The notes beneath the pieces were generated by a model. That model made no database searches and was not told where the DNA came from. It saw nothing but the letters and a program-made list of their open reading frames with translations. Of a DNA stretch of 64,000 nt, positions 45,550-53,751 are shown piece by piece. Numbering within the stretch: position 1 is the stretch's first letter; every line of letters starts with the position of its first letter. This DNA comes from Nocardia rhizosphaerihabitans (GTDB taxonomy: Bacteria; Actinomycetota; Actinomycetes; Mycobacteriales; Mycobacteriaceae). The stretch lies in NCBI RefSeq assembly GCF_014646295.1, contig NZ_BMNE01000003.1:553965-617964 (forward strand), in the 5' to 3' direction. A program made the position numbers and the translations under genes.

Positions 45550-46859
45550 TGACTACCATCCCGCAGTACTCCGCACCCACGACGACAGCCACCGACGGTT
45601 CGGTGAGTAGCAGCGCGCCACTGCATTTCGATCTCAACACCAACCCGGACCCGGTCCGCATCTCCCCGTCCAGCGGTGACCCGCAGCGCGCCGACATCAT
45701 TTTGGTGGGCAGCCGCCGTAGCGCGTCGGCCATCGAATGCCGCAAGATCACCGTCGTTGTCCCCACCGGCACCAATTCACCCGACCTGACTCCGGACCTC
45801 ACCAGCGTTTCCGCCCAGATCAGCCTGCCGGACTGGACACCGACCACCAATACCGCCACCAAGACGATCACCTTCACACCCGCTTCCGGTCACGCCGAGA
45901 TCGGCCGCGATCAGGGCGTGACCGTGCAACTGATGGGAATGCGGATCAATGAGGTAGTCGGTAACGCGGTGCTGCGGATCGACATCGAATGGCGCGAAGC
46001 GGGTTACGACGATCCGTGGGCGACCGACACCACAGAATTCGACATCGGCAAATTCCCGGCGAGTTTCCACGTGGACAATTTCATCGCCGAGGAACTCGTG
46101 ATCGACAACCGTGGCTCGGTCAAGCTCAACTGGGAGGCGAGCGGTGTCTCCTCACTGCGGCTGCTCTACGACGTCGCCGACATCAATGTCATGAACATGA
46201 CCACGTTCACGGTCAAGACTGTCACCCACACCACTGTGTTCTATCTGCGCGCGACCATCCAGGTCGGCAACAACACGGTCGAACGCATACTGTCGACCAC
46301 CGTCACCGTCCGCGTACCCGACCTCGAGGTCGGCAACCTCACCGTGCGCGGTGGCCTGCGGGCGCTCGGCAACCTCATCGTGGACTTGCCCCGGCTCATC
46401 GATCCGACAGCGAGCATCGGTGTCGACCCCGAGCATCCGCCGGAGAACATGCTGGATGGGAATCTCGACACCTACTACCAGAGCGAGACGGATTGTGTCG
46501 GGCAGTACGGCGGTACTTTGTACATCGACCTCGGTAGCGTCCAGGTGATCGATGCCATCGACATCTATTTCGGTCGCCCTGACGGTAGTTACATACCCGA
46601 CGCGTTTTTCGTGAACGGCTCAATCGAGGGTCACAACAATCCGACCAGGCTGGTCACGAGTAACTCTCCGGAGCGTGAGGTGCACTGGACCGGCAGTGTC
46701 CAGATGCGACACCTCACGCTGAACGTCCGCAGAAATTCGGCGGGTGGCCGTGTCGCCATTCGATCGATCCAGGTCGGGCGACCGCGGCTGGGGGTCACCC
46801 AAGATGCCGCTTCTTTCGGTGTCCCCGTCACCGCGCATCGAGGAATCATCGAAGGCTGA
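45549..46859 (+). CDS. Discoidin (F5/8 type C)-domain protein, last gene of the DUF6603 operon
   Basis: A 436-residue protein without signal peptide. The central part (about residues 170-280) looks like one or two Ig-like beta domains (LNWEASGVSSLRLLYDVADI, TTVFYLRATIQVGNNTVERI). Residues about 287-408 are a discoidin/F5-8C carbohydrate-binding domain: PENMLDGNLDTYYQSE, GTLYIDLGSVQVIDAIDIYF and GGRVAIRSIQVG are its hallmarks. Such domains bind sugars or cell surfaces, so this could be the receptor-binding part of the assembly. The start overlaps the previous stop. The short basic end after residue 410 may be flexible. The operon ends here; 100 bases later a RidA gene starts with its own ribosome site. 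Confidence 0.85.
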   Translation: MTTIPQYSAPTTTATDGSVSSSAPLHFDLNTNPDPVRISPSSGDPQRADIILVGSRRSASAIECRKITVVVPTGTNSPDLTPDLTSVSAQISLPDWTPTTNTATKTITFTPASGHAEIGRDQGVTVQLMGMRINEVVGNAVLRIDIEWREAGYDDPWATDTTEFDIGKFPASFHVDNFIAEELVIDNRGSVKLNWEASGVSSLRLLYDVADINVMNMTTFTVKTVTHTTVFYLRATIQVGNNTVERILSTTVTVRVPDLEVGNLTVRGGLRALGNLIVDLPRLIDPTASIGVDPEHPPENMLDGNLDTYYQSETDCVGQYGGTLYIDLGSVQVIDAIDIYFGRPDGSYIPDAFFVNGSIEGHNNPTRLVTSNSPEREVHWTGSVQMRHLTLNVRRNSAGGRVAIRSIQVGRPRLGVTQDAASFGVPVTAHRGIIEG

Positions 46860-46959
46860 TGCCCGGAGTGGCGCTACAGCCGGCCTGCCCGTGTTGTCAC
46901 ACTCGCGATGCCTGCGTCGTCATCTCGGTGCGAACCGTTCGCGACGACAGGAGAGACAC

Positions 46960-47355
46960 GTGTCTGTGGAGATCATCAATCCGGCCGAGCTGCACGATCC
47001 GACGGGGTTCGGGTACAGCCATGTCGCACGCGTGACCGGGGAGCTCGTGCTGATCGCCGGTCAGTACGACTCCGACGGTGACGGGCACACGACGACCACG
47101 GATTTCGCCGGGCAGGTCGATCGGGCGTTCGGCAATCTCGGGATCGCGTTGCGGGCGGCCGGGCTCGACTACGGCGATGTCGCGCAGCTGCGGACGTTCA
47201 TCGTCGAGCACGACCTCGACAAGCTGACGATCCTCGGCAAGAAGATCGCCGAGATCTGGGGTGACCGGCCGCCGGTGCAAACCCTGCTGGGCGTTGCCGC
47301 GCTGGCGCTGCCCGGGATGCTGTTCGAGGTGGACGCGGTCGCCGTCCGGGGGTGA
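46960..47355 (+). CDS. RidA-family protein
   Basis: A 131-residue protein of the RidA/YjgF family, small trimeric proteins that hydrolyse reactive enamines and imines. The characteristic start is IINPAELHDPTGFGYSHVARVTGELVLIAGQ, followed by QLRTFIVEHDLDKLTILGK and the late RPPVQTLLGVAALALPGMLFEVDAVAV. The usual catalytic Arg in the R-x-x-x-x-V motif appears shifted, so activity is not certain. GTG 46960 has ACAGGAGAG upstream. A very strong hairpin follows the stop. It may be functionally separate from the DUF6603 operon. Confidence 0.88.
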   Translation: MSVEIINPAELHDPTGFGYSHVARVTGELVLIAGQYDSDGDGHTTTTDFAGQVDRAFGNLGIALRAAGLDYGDVAQLRTFIVEHDLDKLTILGKKIAEIWGDRPPVQTLLGVAALALPGMLFEVDAVAVRG

Positions 47356-47363
47356 TCGGGGAG

Positions 47364-47398
47364 CTGCTCGACATCGCCGCGGCGGCGATGTCGAGCAG
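47364..47398. terminator. Very strong bidirectional hairpin terminator
   Basis: CTGCTCGACATCGCC at 47364-47378 and its exact complement GGCGATGTCGAGCAG at 47384-47398 form a 15-base perfect stem with a five-base loop. It sits between the convergent ends of RidA (47355) and the acyl-CoA dehydrogenase (47404), and isolates both transcripts. Confidence 0.88.
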
Positions 47399-47403
47399 TG
47401 TCC

Positions 47404-48531
47404 TCAGATCTCGGCCAGCTGGTGGTCGGCGACGTGACCGGCCAGGTAACGCAGGTGATCGCTCGAATCACCGAGCGTGTGCTCGATGGCGGTCAGGCGT
47501 GCGGTGTAGTGCCCGACGGGGTATTCGGCGGTCATGCCGATGCCGCCGTGCATCTGGATGGCCTCCTGCCCGATGTGCCTGCCCGAGCGCCCGATCCGCA
47601 GTTTCGCGCGGGAGGCGACCATCGGATCGGCGACCCCGTCGGCCAGTGACATCGACGCGTACAGGCTCATACTGCGGGCCAGTTCCAGCGAGACGTACAT
47701 GTCGGCGGCACGCTGGGTGAGGGTCTGGAAACTGCGCAGCGCGACCCCGAACTGTTTGCGGGTGCCGAGATAGTCGGTGGTGAGCCGCAGCGCTTCCGCC
47801 ATCGCCCCGACCGCTTCGGCACCCAGTGCCGCCTGCGCGGTGATCACCACGTCGGCGATGAGGTCGGCGGCATCGTCGGGTGTGCCGAGCAATTCGGCTG
47901 CCGCGCCGTCGAATTCGATGTCGGCGCCGCGCCTGCCGTCGTGGGTGCGGAACCCGGTCCTGGTGACGCCCGGTGCGGTGGGGTCGACGAGGAACAGTGC
48001 GGTGCCGCCGCCGGGCAGCGCCGCGCTGACGATGAGCCGGTCGGCGCTGTCACCGTAGGCGACAGGGTGTTTGCGACCGGACAGCTGCCAGCCGTCACCG
48101 TGCGGCAACGCCTGCGTGCCGATGCGCGTGGAGGGCCACCGTGTGCCGGGCTCGGCGTGGGCGAACACCGGCCGCAACTCGCCGTCGGCGATCTTGGGCA
48201 GCAGTTCTTTGCGCTGGGTCTCGGTACCGGCCCGGCCGATGATCAGGGCAGGCAGGAGCGCGCAGTCCAGGACCGGTTCCGGTGCCAGGGCGCGACCGAG
48301 TTCCTCGAGCACCAGCATCGTCTCGATCGGGCCCGTGCCCATGCCGCCGTCCTCGGCGGAGATGGTCAGGCCGAGCAGGCCGATCTCGGCGAAGGTCGAC
48401 CACACCCGCGGGTCCCAGCCCAGCTCGGTGCCGATCACCTCGACGCGACGTTCCGGCGTGTAGTGGCGGGTCAGGACGCTGCGCACGGTGTCGCGCAGCA
48501 TGGTCTGTTCGGTGCTGAGTTCGAAATCCAT
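47404..48531 (-). CDS. Acyl-CoA dehydrogenase subunit (smaller subunit)
   Basis: A 375-residue acyl-CoA dehydrogenase. It shows MDFELSTEQTMLRDTVRSVL, GGMGTGPIETMLVLEELGRA, and C-terminal GQEAIQMHGGIGMTAEYPVGHY. It is preceded nine bases upstream by a second acyl-CoA dehydrogenase on the same strand. In mycobacteria, adjacent pairs of this kind (FadE26/27, FadE28/29 type) form alpha2-beta2 enzymes that oxidise steroid side-chain CoA esters, with only one subunit carrying the active glutamate. Here the pair is the likely two-subunit enzyme. Substrate not known, but choD elsewhere in the window fits a sterol-degrading organism. Confidence 0.9.
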   Translation of the reverse strand: MDFELSTEQTMLRDTVRSVLTRHYTPERRVEVIGTELGWDPRVWSTFAEIGLLGLTISAEDGGMGTGPIETMLVLEELGRALAPEPVLDCALLPALIIGRAGTETQRKELLPKIADGELRPVFAHAEPGTRWPSTRIGTQALPHGDGWQLSGRKHPVAYGDSADRLIVSAALPGGGTALFLVDPTAPGVTRTGFRTHDGRRGADIEFDGAAAELLGTPDDAADLIADVVITAQAALGAEAVGAMAEALRLTTDYLGTRKQFGVALRSFQTLTQRAADMYVSLELARSMSLYASMSLADGVADPMVASRAKLRIGRSGRHIGQEAIQMHGGIGMTAEYPVGHYTARLTAIEHTLGDSSDHLRYLAGHVADHQLAEI

Positions 48532-48540
48532 GGCAGTGCC

Positions 48541-49704
48541 TCACAGTCCGAGGATCGTCGAAGCGATGATGCTGCGCTGCACCTCGTTGGATCCTCCATA
48601 GATCGATGTCTTGCGGTAGTTCAGGTAGGTGGCGGTGCTGCGGCGCGCCCAGTCCGCGGTGTCGGCTTCGGCGGCGAGGGATTCCGGGCCCGCGATGTCG
48701 ACGAACAGTTCGGTGACGGCCTGCTGCAGTTCGGTGCCGCGCAGTTTGAGAATCGAGGACACCGGGTTGGGCGCCCCGTCGGCCGAGCCGGCGACCACGC
48801 GCATCTGGACGATTTCCAGTGCCAGCAGCTCGTTTTCGAGTTCGGCGATGCGGGCGGCGAAGACGGGATCGTCGAGCAGGGTGCCGGTGTCGAGCCGGGT
48901 CTGCTTGGCGTATTCCTTGGCCAGCCACAGCCGCACCTTGGTCTGCCCGACGGCGGCGATGCCGGTGCGCTCGTTGCCGAGCAGGAACTTGGCGTAGGTC
49001 CAGCCCTGGTTCTCGGCGCCGACGAGCTGATCGGCGGGCACCCGCACGTTCTCCAGGAACACCTCGTTGACTTCGAAACCGCCGTCGATCAGCTCGATCG
49101 GCCGGACCGTGACACCGGGGGAGTCCAGGGGGAACAGCAGCATCGAGATGCCCGCCTGCTTCTTGGGCGCGTCCGGGTCGGTGCGGGCCAGGCAGAACAT
49201 CCAGTCCGCGCTCTGGGCGGCGGTGGTCCAGGTCTTCTGGCCGTTGATCACGTACTCGTCGCCGTCACGCACGGCGACGGTGCGCAGCGAGGCCAGGTCG
49301 GAACCGGCGTCGGGCTCGGAAAAGCCCTGGCACCACCAGATGTCGAGGTTCGCGGTGGCGGGCAGGAAGCGCTGCTTCATCTCCTGCGAGCCGAACTGCG
49401 CGATCACCGGCCCGATCATGTTGGCGTTGAACGTGAGCGGCTCCGGGACCGACGCGAGCTGCATTTCGTCGTGCCAGATGTGGCGCTGGATCGGGGTCCA
49501 GTCGCGGCCACCCCATTCGACCGGCCAATTCGGCACCGCCAGCCCGTGCGCGTGCAGGATGCGCTGGGTCGTGACGATGTCGTCCTTGCTGAGTTCGGCC
49601 ATGTGCCGGGCTCGATTACGGATGTCGGCGGGGATTTCGTCCCGGAAGAAAGCACGCAGCTCGTCGCGGAAGGCGAGCTCGTCCTCGGTGAGTGCCAGTT
49701 GCAT
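48541..49704 (-). CDS. Acyl-CoA dehydrogenase subunit (larger subunit)
   Basis: A 387-residue acyl-CoA dehydrogenase. The flavin and substrate regions read QGFSEPDAGSDLASLRT and QKTWTTAAQSADWMFCLAR; the C-terminus ends SIYGGSNEVQRSIIAST, where the catalytic Glu of the classic YEGT motif is replaced by Gly, as in the non-catalytic positions of heterotetrameric FadE proteins. ATG 49704 was chosen to match the family start MQLALTEDELAFRDELRAFF. It is transcribed first, with the partner nine bases later. Divergent TetR with an inverted-repeat operator lies upstream. Confidence 0.9.
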   Translation of the reverse strand: MQLALTEDELAFRDELRAFFRDEIPADIRNRARHMAELSKDDIVTTQRILHAHGLAVPNWPVEWGGRDWTPIQRHIWHDEMQLASVPEPLTFNANMIGPVIAQFGSQEMKQRFLPATANLDIWWCQGFSEPDAGSDLASLRTVAVRDGDEYVINGQKTWTTAAQSADWMFCLARTDPDAPKKQAGISMLLFPLDSPGVTVRPIELIDGGFEVNEVFLENVRVPADQLVGAENQGWTYAKFLLGNERTGIAAVGQTKVRLWLAKEYAKQTRLDTGTLLDDPVFAARIAELENELLALEIVQMRVVAGSADGAPNPVSSILKLRGTELQQAVTELFVDIAGPESLAAEADTADWARRSTATYLNYRKTSIYGGSNEVQRSIIASTILGL

Positions 49705-49714
49705 GGTCGAGTAT

Positions 49715-49738
49715 GTTACACAGAGATCCCTATGTATC
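49715..49738. promoter_or_regulatory. Operator-like inverted repeat between ACAD pair and TetR
   Basis: GTTACACAG at 49715-49723 and CTATGTATC at 49730-49738 are 9-base arms that pair at 7 of 9 positions around AGATCC. The site sits in the 59-base gap between the divergent starts (49704 and 49764), where one bound TetR dimer would block both directions. Confidence 0.7.
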
Positions 49739-49763
49739 AAATGGTAGCCGCGAAGGAGCACTT

Positions 49764-50360
49764 ATGCTGTGCGATGTGACGCGAGCCGAGGGAACGAGAG
49801 CGCCGGGACGCCCGGCCGCGGCCAGCCGCGACGACGTGCTGAAAGCCGCGGTGGAGGTCTTCCTGTCCGGCAATCGCGTCGACGTGAACGCCATCGCCGC
49901 CCAGCTCGGCCTCGGCCGGACCAGCATCTACCGGTGGTTCGGTTCCCGCGACGGGCTGCTCGGCGCGGCGATCGCCCGCCAGCTCGAGCGGATGGTCGCC
50001 TACGCCGACCGAACCAGTGACGCCACCGGCGCCGAACGCCTCAACGAGATCCTCGATCGCTGCATCCACTGGCTGGTCGAAGACGATTCGCTGCGCACCT
50101 ATTTCGACAACGAGTCCACCGGGGCGCTGCGCCTGATCACCCGCAGCGACGGTCCAGTCCACCAAGCCGCGGTCGCCATCGTGGAGGGTCTCATCGAGCG
50201 CGCCGAGGAGCAGGGCTACCGACCACCCATCGAACGCGCCACCTTGGCCTATGCGCTGGTCAGGCTCTGGGAAGCATTCCTGTACAACGACGCTGTCGCC
50301 GGCTTCCGCGGCGACGTCGACCGCCTGCGACAGGTCCAAGCCGCACTGCTACGCGCCTGA
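49764..50360 (+). CDS. TetR-family regulator, QsdR-type
   Basis: A 198-residue TetR regulator. The DNA-binding part is SRDDVLKAAVEVFLSGNRVDVNAIAAQLGLGRTSIYRWFGSRDGLLG. The ligand domain WLVEDDSLRTYFDNESTGALRLITR matches the QsdR-type C-terminal domain, known from Rhodococcus where such regulators sense lactone- or fatty-acid-derived ligands. ATG 49764 has GAAGGAG six bases upstream. It is divergent from the acyl-CoA dehydrogenase pair and most likely represses it, relieved by an acyl-CoA-type ligand. Confidence 0.92.
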   Translation: MLCDVTRAEGTRAPGRPAAASRDDVLKAAVEVFLSGNRVDVNAIAAQLGLGRTSIYRWFGSRDGLLGAAIARQLERMVAYADRTSDATGAERLNEILDRCIHWLVEDDSLRTYFDNESTGALRLITRSDGPVHQAAVAIVEGLIERAEEQGYRPPIERATLAYALVRLWEAFLYNDAVAGFRGDVDRLRQVQAALLRA

Positions 50361-50523
50361 GCCTGCTGTCTCACCCGTCGCCGAGTGCGCTGTCGATCGA
50401 CCGGTCGAGCAACGTGGTCGCTGTCGGGGCCGTGCCGCTGCGCCTGATTTCGGCTGCACCGATGACTTTCGGGTGAATCCGTCGTCGATATCTCTGGATA
50501 GACCGACAGACAGGAGCCCAGGC

Positions 50524-51387
50524 ATGGCGAGACCGTTTCGATCTGGCATGCCCTCGGTGCGGGTGAACGGTGTAGACCTCGGCATCGAGAGCTTCGGCCG
50601 CGAGGACGATCCGCTGGTCCTGCTGGTCGGCGGCACGACGATGTTGTCCTGGCCCGACGCGCTGTGTGCGCGGCTCGCTTCGTGCGGGCGGCGGGTAGTC
50701 CGCTACGACCTGCGTGACTGCGGCGCGTCGACAACCATCGACCCGGAGAATCCGGCATACGACCTACGGGATCTCGTCGCCGACGCGGCCACGCTGGTCG
50801 GGGTGCTCGGTGCCCGGACCGCCCATCTCGGTGGGGTCGGCGTCGGTGGAATGGTGGCCCAGGTCGCCGCGCTGGACTACCCGGAGGTGTTCTCCGCCCT
50901 GACCCTCGTCGGCACCCGGCCGGTGGGGCCGGGCCCGGTCGACGAGGACCTACCGGACCACGACGCCGCGGTCATCGGCGCGCTGTTCTCCCGCCCGCGG
51001 CCGGACTGGACCGACCGGGAGGCCGTCGCGGCGTTCGCCGCCGACGGTGCCGAGCAGATGGGCAACGATCCGCAGGAAGCGCGGGTGACGGCGGCCCGCA
51101 TCTGGGACCGGACACCGTCGAGCGATCCGGCGGTGCACCAGGCGAACCAGCTCGGGATGGTGTTCTCCCGGATCGACTGCACCCCGCGATGGCGGGAGCG
51201 GCTCGGTGAGCTCGACATGCCCACGCTCGTGGTGCACGGTCGCGCCGACCCGTTCTTCCCGGTCGGCAACGGCGAGGCCCTCGCCGCCGAGATCCCCGCG
51301 GCGCGACTGCTCGTCCTCGACGACATGGGTACCGCCCTGCGGCACACCGCGGCCGACCAGGTCGCTGCCGCCATGCTCGCCCGCTGA
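50524..51387 (+). CDS. Alpha/beta hydrolase-fold protein lacking catalytic Ser and His
   Basis: A 287-residue alpha/beta-fold protein of the RdmC/methylesterase-like group (RVNGVDLGIESFG, VVRYDLRDCGAS, PTLVVHGRADPFFP). The nucleophile elbow GxSxGG reads GGVGVGGM at residues 103-110, so the Ser is replaced by Gly106. The usual MGH motif near the C-terminus reads MGT, so the His is Thr270. The acid Asp in RADPF is retained. It therefore looks like a pseudo-hydrolase, perhaps a ligand-binding protein. ATG 50524 is about 160 bases after the QsdR-type TetR stop; a shared transcript is possible. Confidence 0.85.
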   Translation: MARPFRSGMPSVRVNGVDLGIESFGREDDPLVLLVGGTTMLSWPDALCARLASCGRRVVRYDLRDCGASTTIDPENPAYDLRDLVADAATLVGVLGARTAHLGGVGVGGMVAQVAALDYPEVFSALTLVGTRPVGPGPVDEDLPDHDAAVIGALFSRPRPDWTDREAVAAFAADGAEQMGNDPQEARVTAARIWDRTPSSDPAVHQANQLGMVFSRIDCTPRWRERLGELDMPTLVVHGRADPFFPVGNGEALAAEIPAARLLVLDDMGTALRHTAADQVAAAMLAR

Positions 51388-51427
51388 CCGCTCGGCTGAA
51401 CGCGCCGGGTTGTGCGGGAACCCCGGA

Positions 51428-52411
51428 TCATCGGGTGAGGATGTATCCGTCGTGTGGCCGGTGGTCGCGTGAGCGGCGCAGGTCGGCGATGGCGAACGTG
51501 CGTTGCACCCAGCGGTCCGCGCCGTCGTAGCGAGGTTGGAAGGCGGTGCGGCCATGGACAGTGACCCGGTTGTCGATAATGGCCAGATCGCCGGGTGTGA
51601 GCACCGTGGTACGGGCGACAGAGTTGCAGGCTCGGCCGAATTCGGTCAGCGCTGCCTCGGCGCGCGGTGTCAGCGCGGTAGTCGCGATCGTGGCCATCCG
51701 GATGTCGGGGTCGTCGACCGCGCCCGACAGCAGCGGCTGCGGTGAGCGCACGGCGTTGTCGGAGGGAAAAGACGGTGGCGGTGCGGTGATGAACTCTGGT
51801 GCGAACAGCGTTTCCCGGGCCGCTGCGCTGAGCAGGGGCAGTGCCTGCCGAATACAGGCGGTACGCAGACCGGCAATCCGGTCGTGATCGGCGCGCAGGC
51901 ACAACAGCAGCACATAGTCGGGTTCGTGCAGGTGGAAGGCGTTCTCGTTGTGGAAGGTCAGTAGCACCGAACCGGCGTTCCCCGAGAAGGATTCCTTGCC
52001 ACGCACCGGTACGACGTCCTGCACGAGGGCACCGGACTTCTCGGCCAGATACGCGGCCGGGTCACCGAGCCCGCAGGCGATCATGGTGAGAACGGCAGCG
52101 GAGACGACTGCCGCACGCTGCACGGAATCCGCTGTCGAGGGTGTGGCGGGCAGCATCGTCTCGTCGACCGGCAGGCCGTGGATCACCAGTGACCCCAGCG
52201 GTCCCGAGTGCCGGCGGAACTGCCGAACACCGCGACGCAGCCTCAGCGGCAACGCATCCCAGGAATGACGGGCCCGCGCGACCCACGCAGGGTCGTCGAC
52301 CCGGTCCTGGTCTCCCGTGCACAGGGTACGGGCGATCCGGTCGATCTCGGTGGTGTCGATTGGAGTCAACTCCAGGTCGGCGAAGTCGACGGTGTCAGTG
52401 TTTTCGTGCAT
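51428..52411 (-). CDS. Fe(II)/2-oxoglutarate amino-acid hydroxylase (VioC/AsnO type)
   Basis: A 327-residue non-heme iron oxygenase. It aligns in order with VioC/OrfP/AsnO proteins, which beta-hydroxylate free arginine or asparagine: the iron ligands are His and Glu in TFHNENAFHLHEPDYVLLLCLRAD near residue 155, and the distal His is in IDNRVTVHGRTAFQPRYDG near residue 284, followed by the 2-oxoglutarate-binding arginine region DRWVQRTFAIAD. ATG 52411 has GGAGAG upstream. The heme-protein-like gene lies 46 bases upstream on the same strand, so a two-enzyme unit making a modified amino acid is plausible. No peptide synthetase is nearby. Confidence 0.87.
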   Translation of the reverse strand: MHENTDTVDFADLELTPIDTTEIDRIARTLCTGDQDRVDDPAWVARARHSWDALPLRLRRGVRQFRRHSGPLGSLVIHGLPVDETMLPATPSTADSVQRAAVVSAAVLTMIACGLGDPAAYLAEKSGALVQDVVPVRGKESFSGNAGSVLLTFHNENAFHLHEPDYVLLLCLRADHDRIAGLRTACIRQALPLLSAAARETLFAPEFITAPPPSFPSDNAVRSPQPLLSGAVDDPDIRMATIATTALTPRAEAALTEFGRACNSVARTTVLTPGDLAIIDNRVTVHGRTAFQPRYDGADRWVQRTFAIADLRRSRDHRPHDGYILTR

Positions 52412-52457
52412 CGACGCTCTCTCCCCATCCAGCACACCAGCGGCGCAAGGGACTGCA

Positions 52458-53573
52458 CTATCCGTGCCGTAGGGCTGACACGGCGTCGGCGATGTAGTGG
52501 TCCCCGAATCGGATCAACGGTGCGTACTGGGCAGCCCGCCGGTGCCGCATCAGCCGGAGTTCGCCGACTGCGTTGTCCGGGCCGGTCGGCAGCTGCGCGA
52601 TGGAACGGCGTAGCCGGACCATCGAATAGGCAAGGGTGACATGGCGTTCGCTGTCGATGAGGTCGGCCTCGAGCAGCGCGTCCCGGGCATCGGCGAGTTC
52701 CGGATCGCGCGCAACCAACTGCTCGTAGGTGTCGGGCACAACTTTGAGCAGGTCTTTCATCGCGGCACGGAACGTTTTGTAGCCGCGGTGCTGTCGGCCA
52801 CTCAGCGGGGTCGCAACCTCTGGCGGCTGCATGGTGGGGCGGACTGCCGCCAGATAGTAGTCCACCGGAATCGTGCTGGCGTGGATCATCGCAGCGGGAA
52901 ACCCACGCACGTAGGTGGTCGCGTGTTCGAGCCGTGCCAGTGCGGCCTCACCCGCCCCGTGGCGCAGATGATGCGCGGCGTCGGTCACTGCGACCGCTGC
53001 GCAAATGTTGAACAGAACGTGGACCTGGTGCCCGACGAGCCAACGGGCTGTCCACTCGTCCTCCAACGAGACTTCGTCAGAGATCTCGGGAGTGGTCGAG
53101 AAGCCGAGAGGCCGTCCGGCGGCTCCTGCGGCGCCGGTGAGGTCGAGTACGGCCTGCCGCATACCCGCGGTCTCCATCGCCAAATCGGCACCCGAGAGCG
53201 GGGCTCTGCCCAGGTCCCGCACACCGCGATGGATGACCAGAGCACCGTGCAGGGCTGCTTGCTGATCGGACAAGTCCACTTCACGGACTCGGAAAAACGA
53301 CTGACTCACCGACTCGGCAGGCAAATCCTCGCCAACCACCATCGCGGTCTCCGCCGCTAGGGCGTCGACCAACCCGCCGGCCGCAGCAGCGGCCCGCTGT
53401 AGCGCTGTGGTGCGCTCGACCGGACCGGCATGGGTGGGGACCTCGTCCAATGCCGTCGCAGTCCGTTGCGCCTCAGCCTGTATGCGAACGTTCAGATTCG
53501 GGACGGTTCCCCCTGCCCTCGGTTCACGGAAAACAGCCACCGGTGGGTGCGGGACCTCCGCCGGGGTACTCAT
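52458..53573 (-). CDS. Possible TDO/PrnB-superfamily heme enzyme
   Basis: A 371-residue all-helical protein. The segment TTYVRGFPAAMIHASTIPVDYYLAAVRPTM, followed by PLSGRQHRGYKTFRAAMKDLL and EADLIDSERHVTLAYSMVRLRR, resembles the tryptophan 2,3-dioxygenase superfamily, including PrnB (DUF1864) and heme-dependent aromatic hydroxylases, with candidate heme His in GHQVHVLFN or SERHV. The similarity is weak and I cannot confirm the subfamily. The preferred ATG 53573 has GGAGG too close (one base), so an alternative start, possibly further upstream, is likely. It is transcribed before the VioC-like hydroxylase and probably works with it. Confidence 0.6.
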   Translation of the reverse strand: MSTPAEVPHPPVAVFREPRAGGTVPNLNVRIQAEAQRTATALDEVPTHAGPVERTTALQRAAAAAGGLVDALAAETAMVVGEDLPAESVSQSFFRVREVDLSDQQAALHGALVIHRGVRDLGRAPLSGADLAMETAGMRQAVLDLTGAAGAAGRPLGFSTTPEISDEVSLEDEWTARWLVGHQVHVLFNICAAVAVTDAAHHLRHGAGEAALARLEHATTYVRGFPAAMIHASTIPVDYYLAAVRPTMQPPEVATPLSGRQHRGYKTFRAAMKDLLKVVPDTYEQLVARDPELADARDALLEADLIDSERHVTLAYSMVRLRRSIAQLPTGPDNAVGELRLMRHRRAAQYAPLIRFGDHYIADAVSALRHG

Positions 53574-53751
53574 ACCTCCAGAATATCCCGGGGTAAGACC
53601 CTCAGGCGGGTGTTCGACTTCCACCCATGGTTGCGAATTCCATTGTCCGGTCATGAATCTCGATGCGAACCGGTCAGTGATCGGGATCCAGGTGGTCGCC
53701 CGGTGTTCGGCTGTCGTGGGGGCGCGCCCCCTGGTCGGCGGCTGGGTCGGC

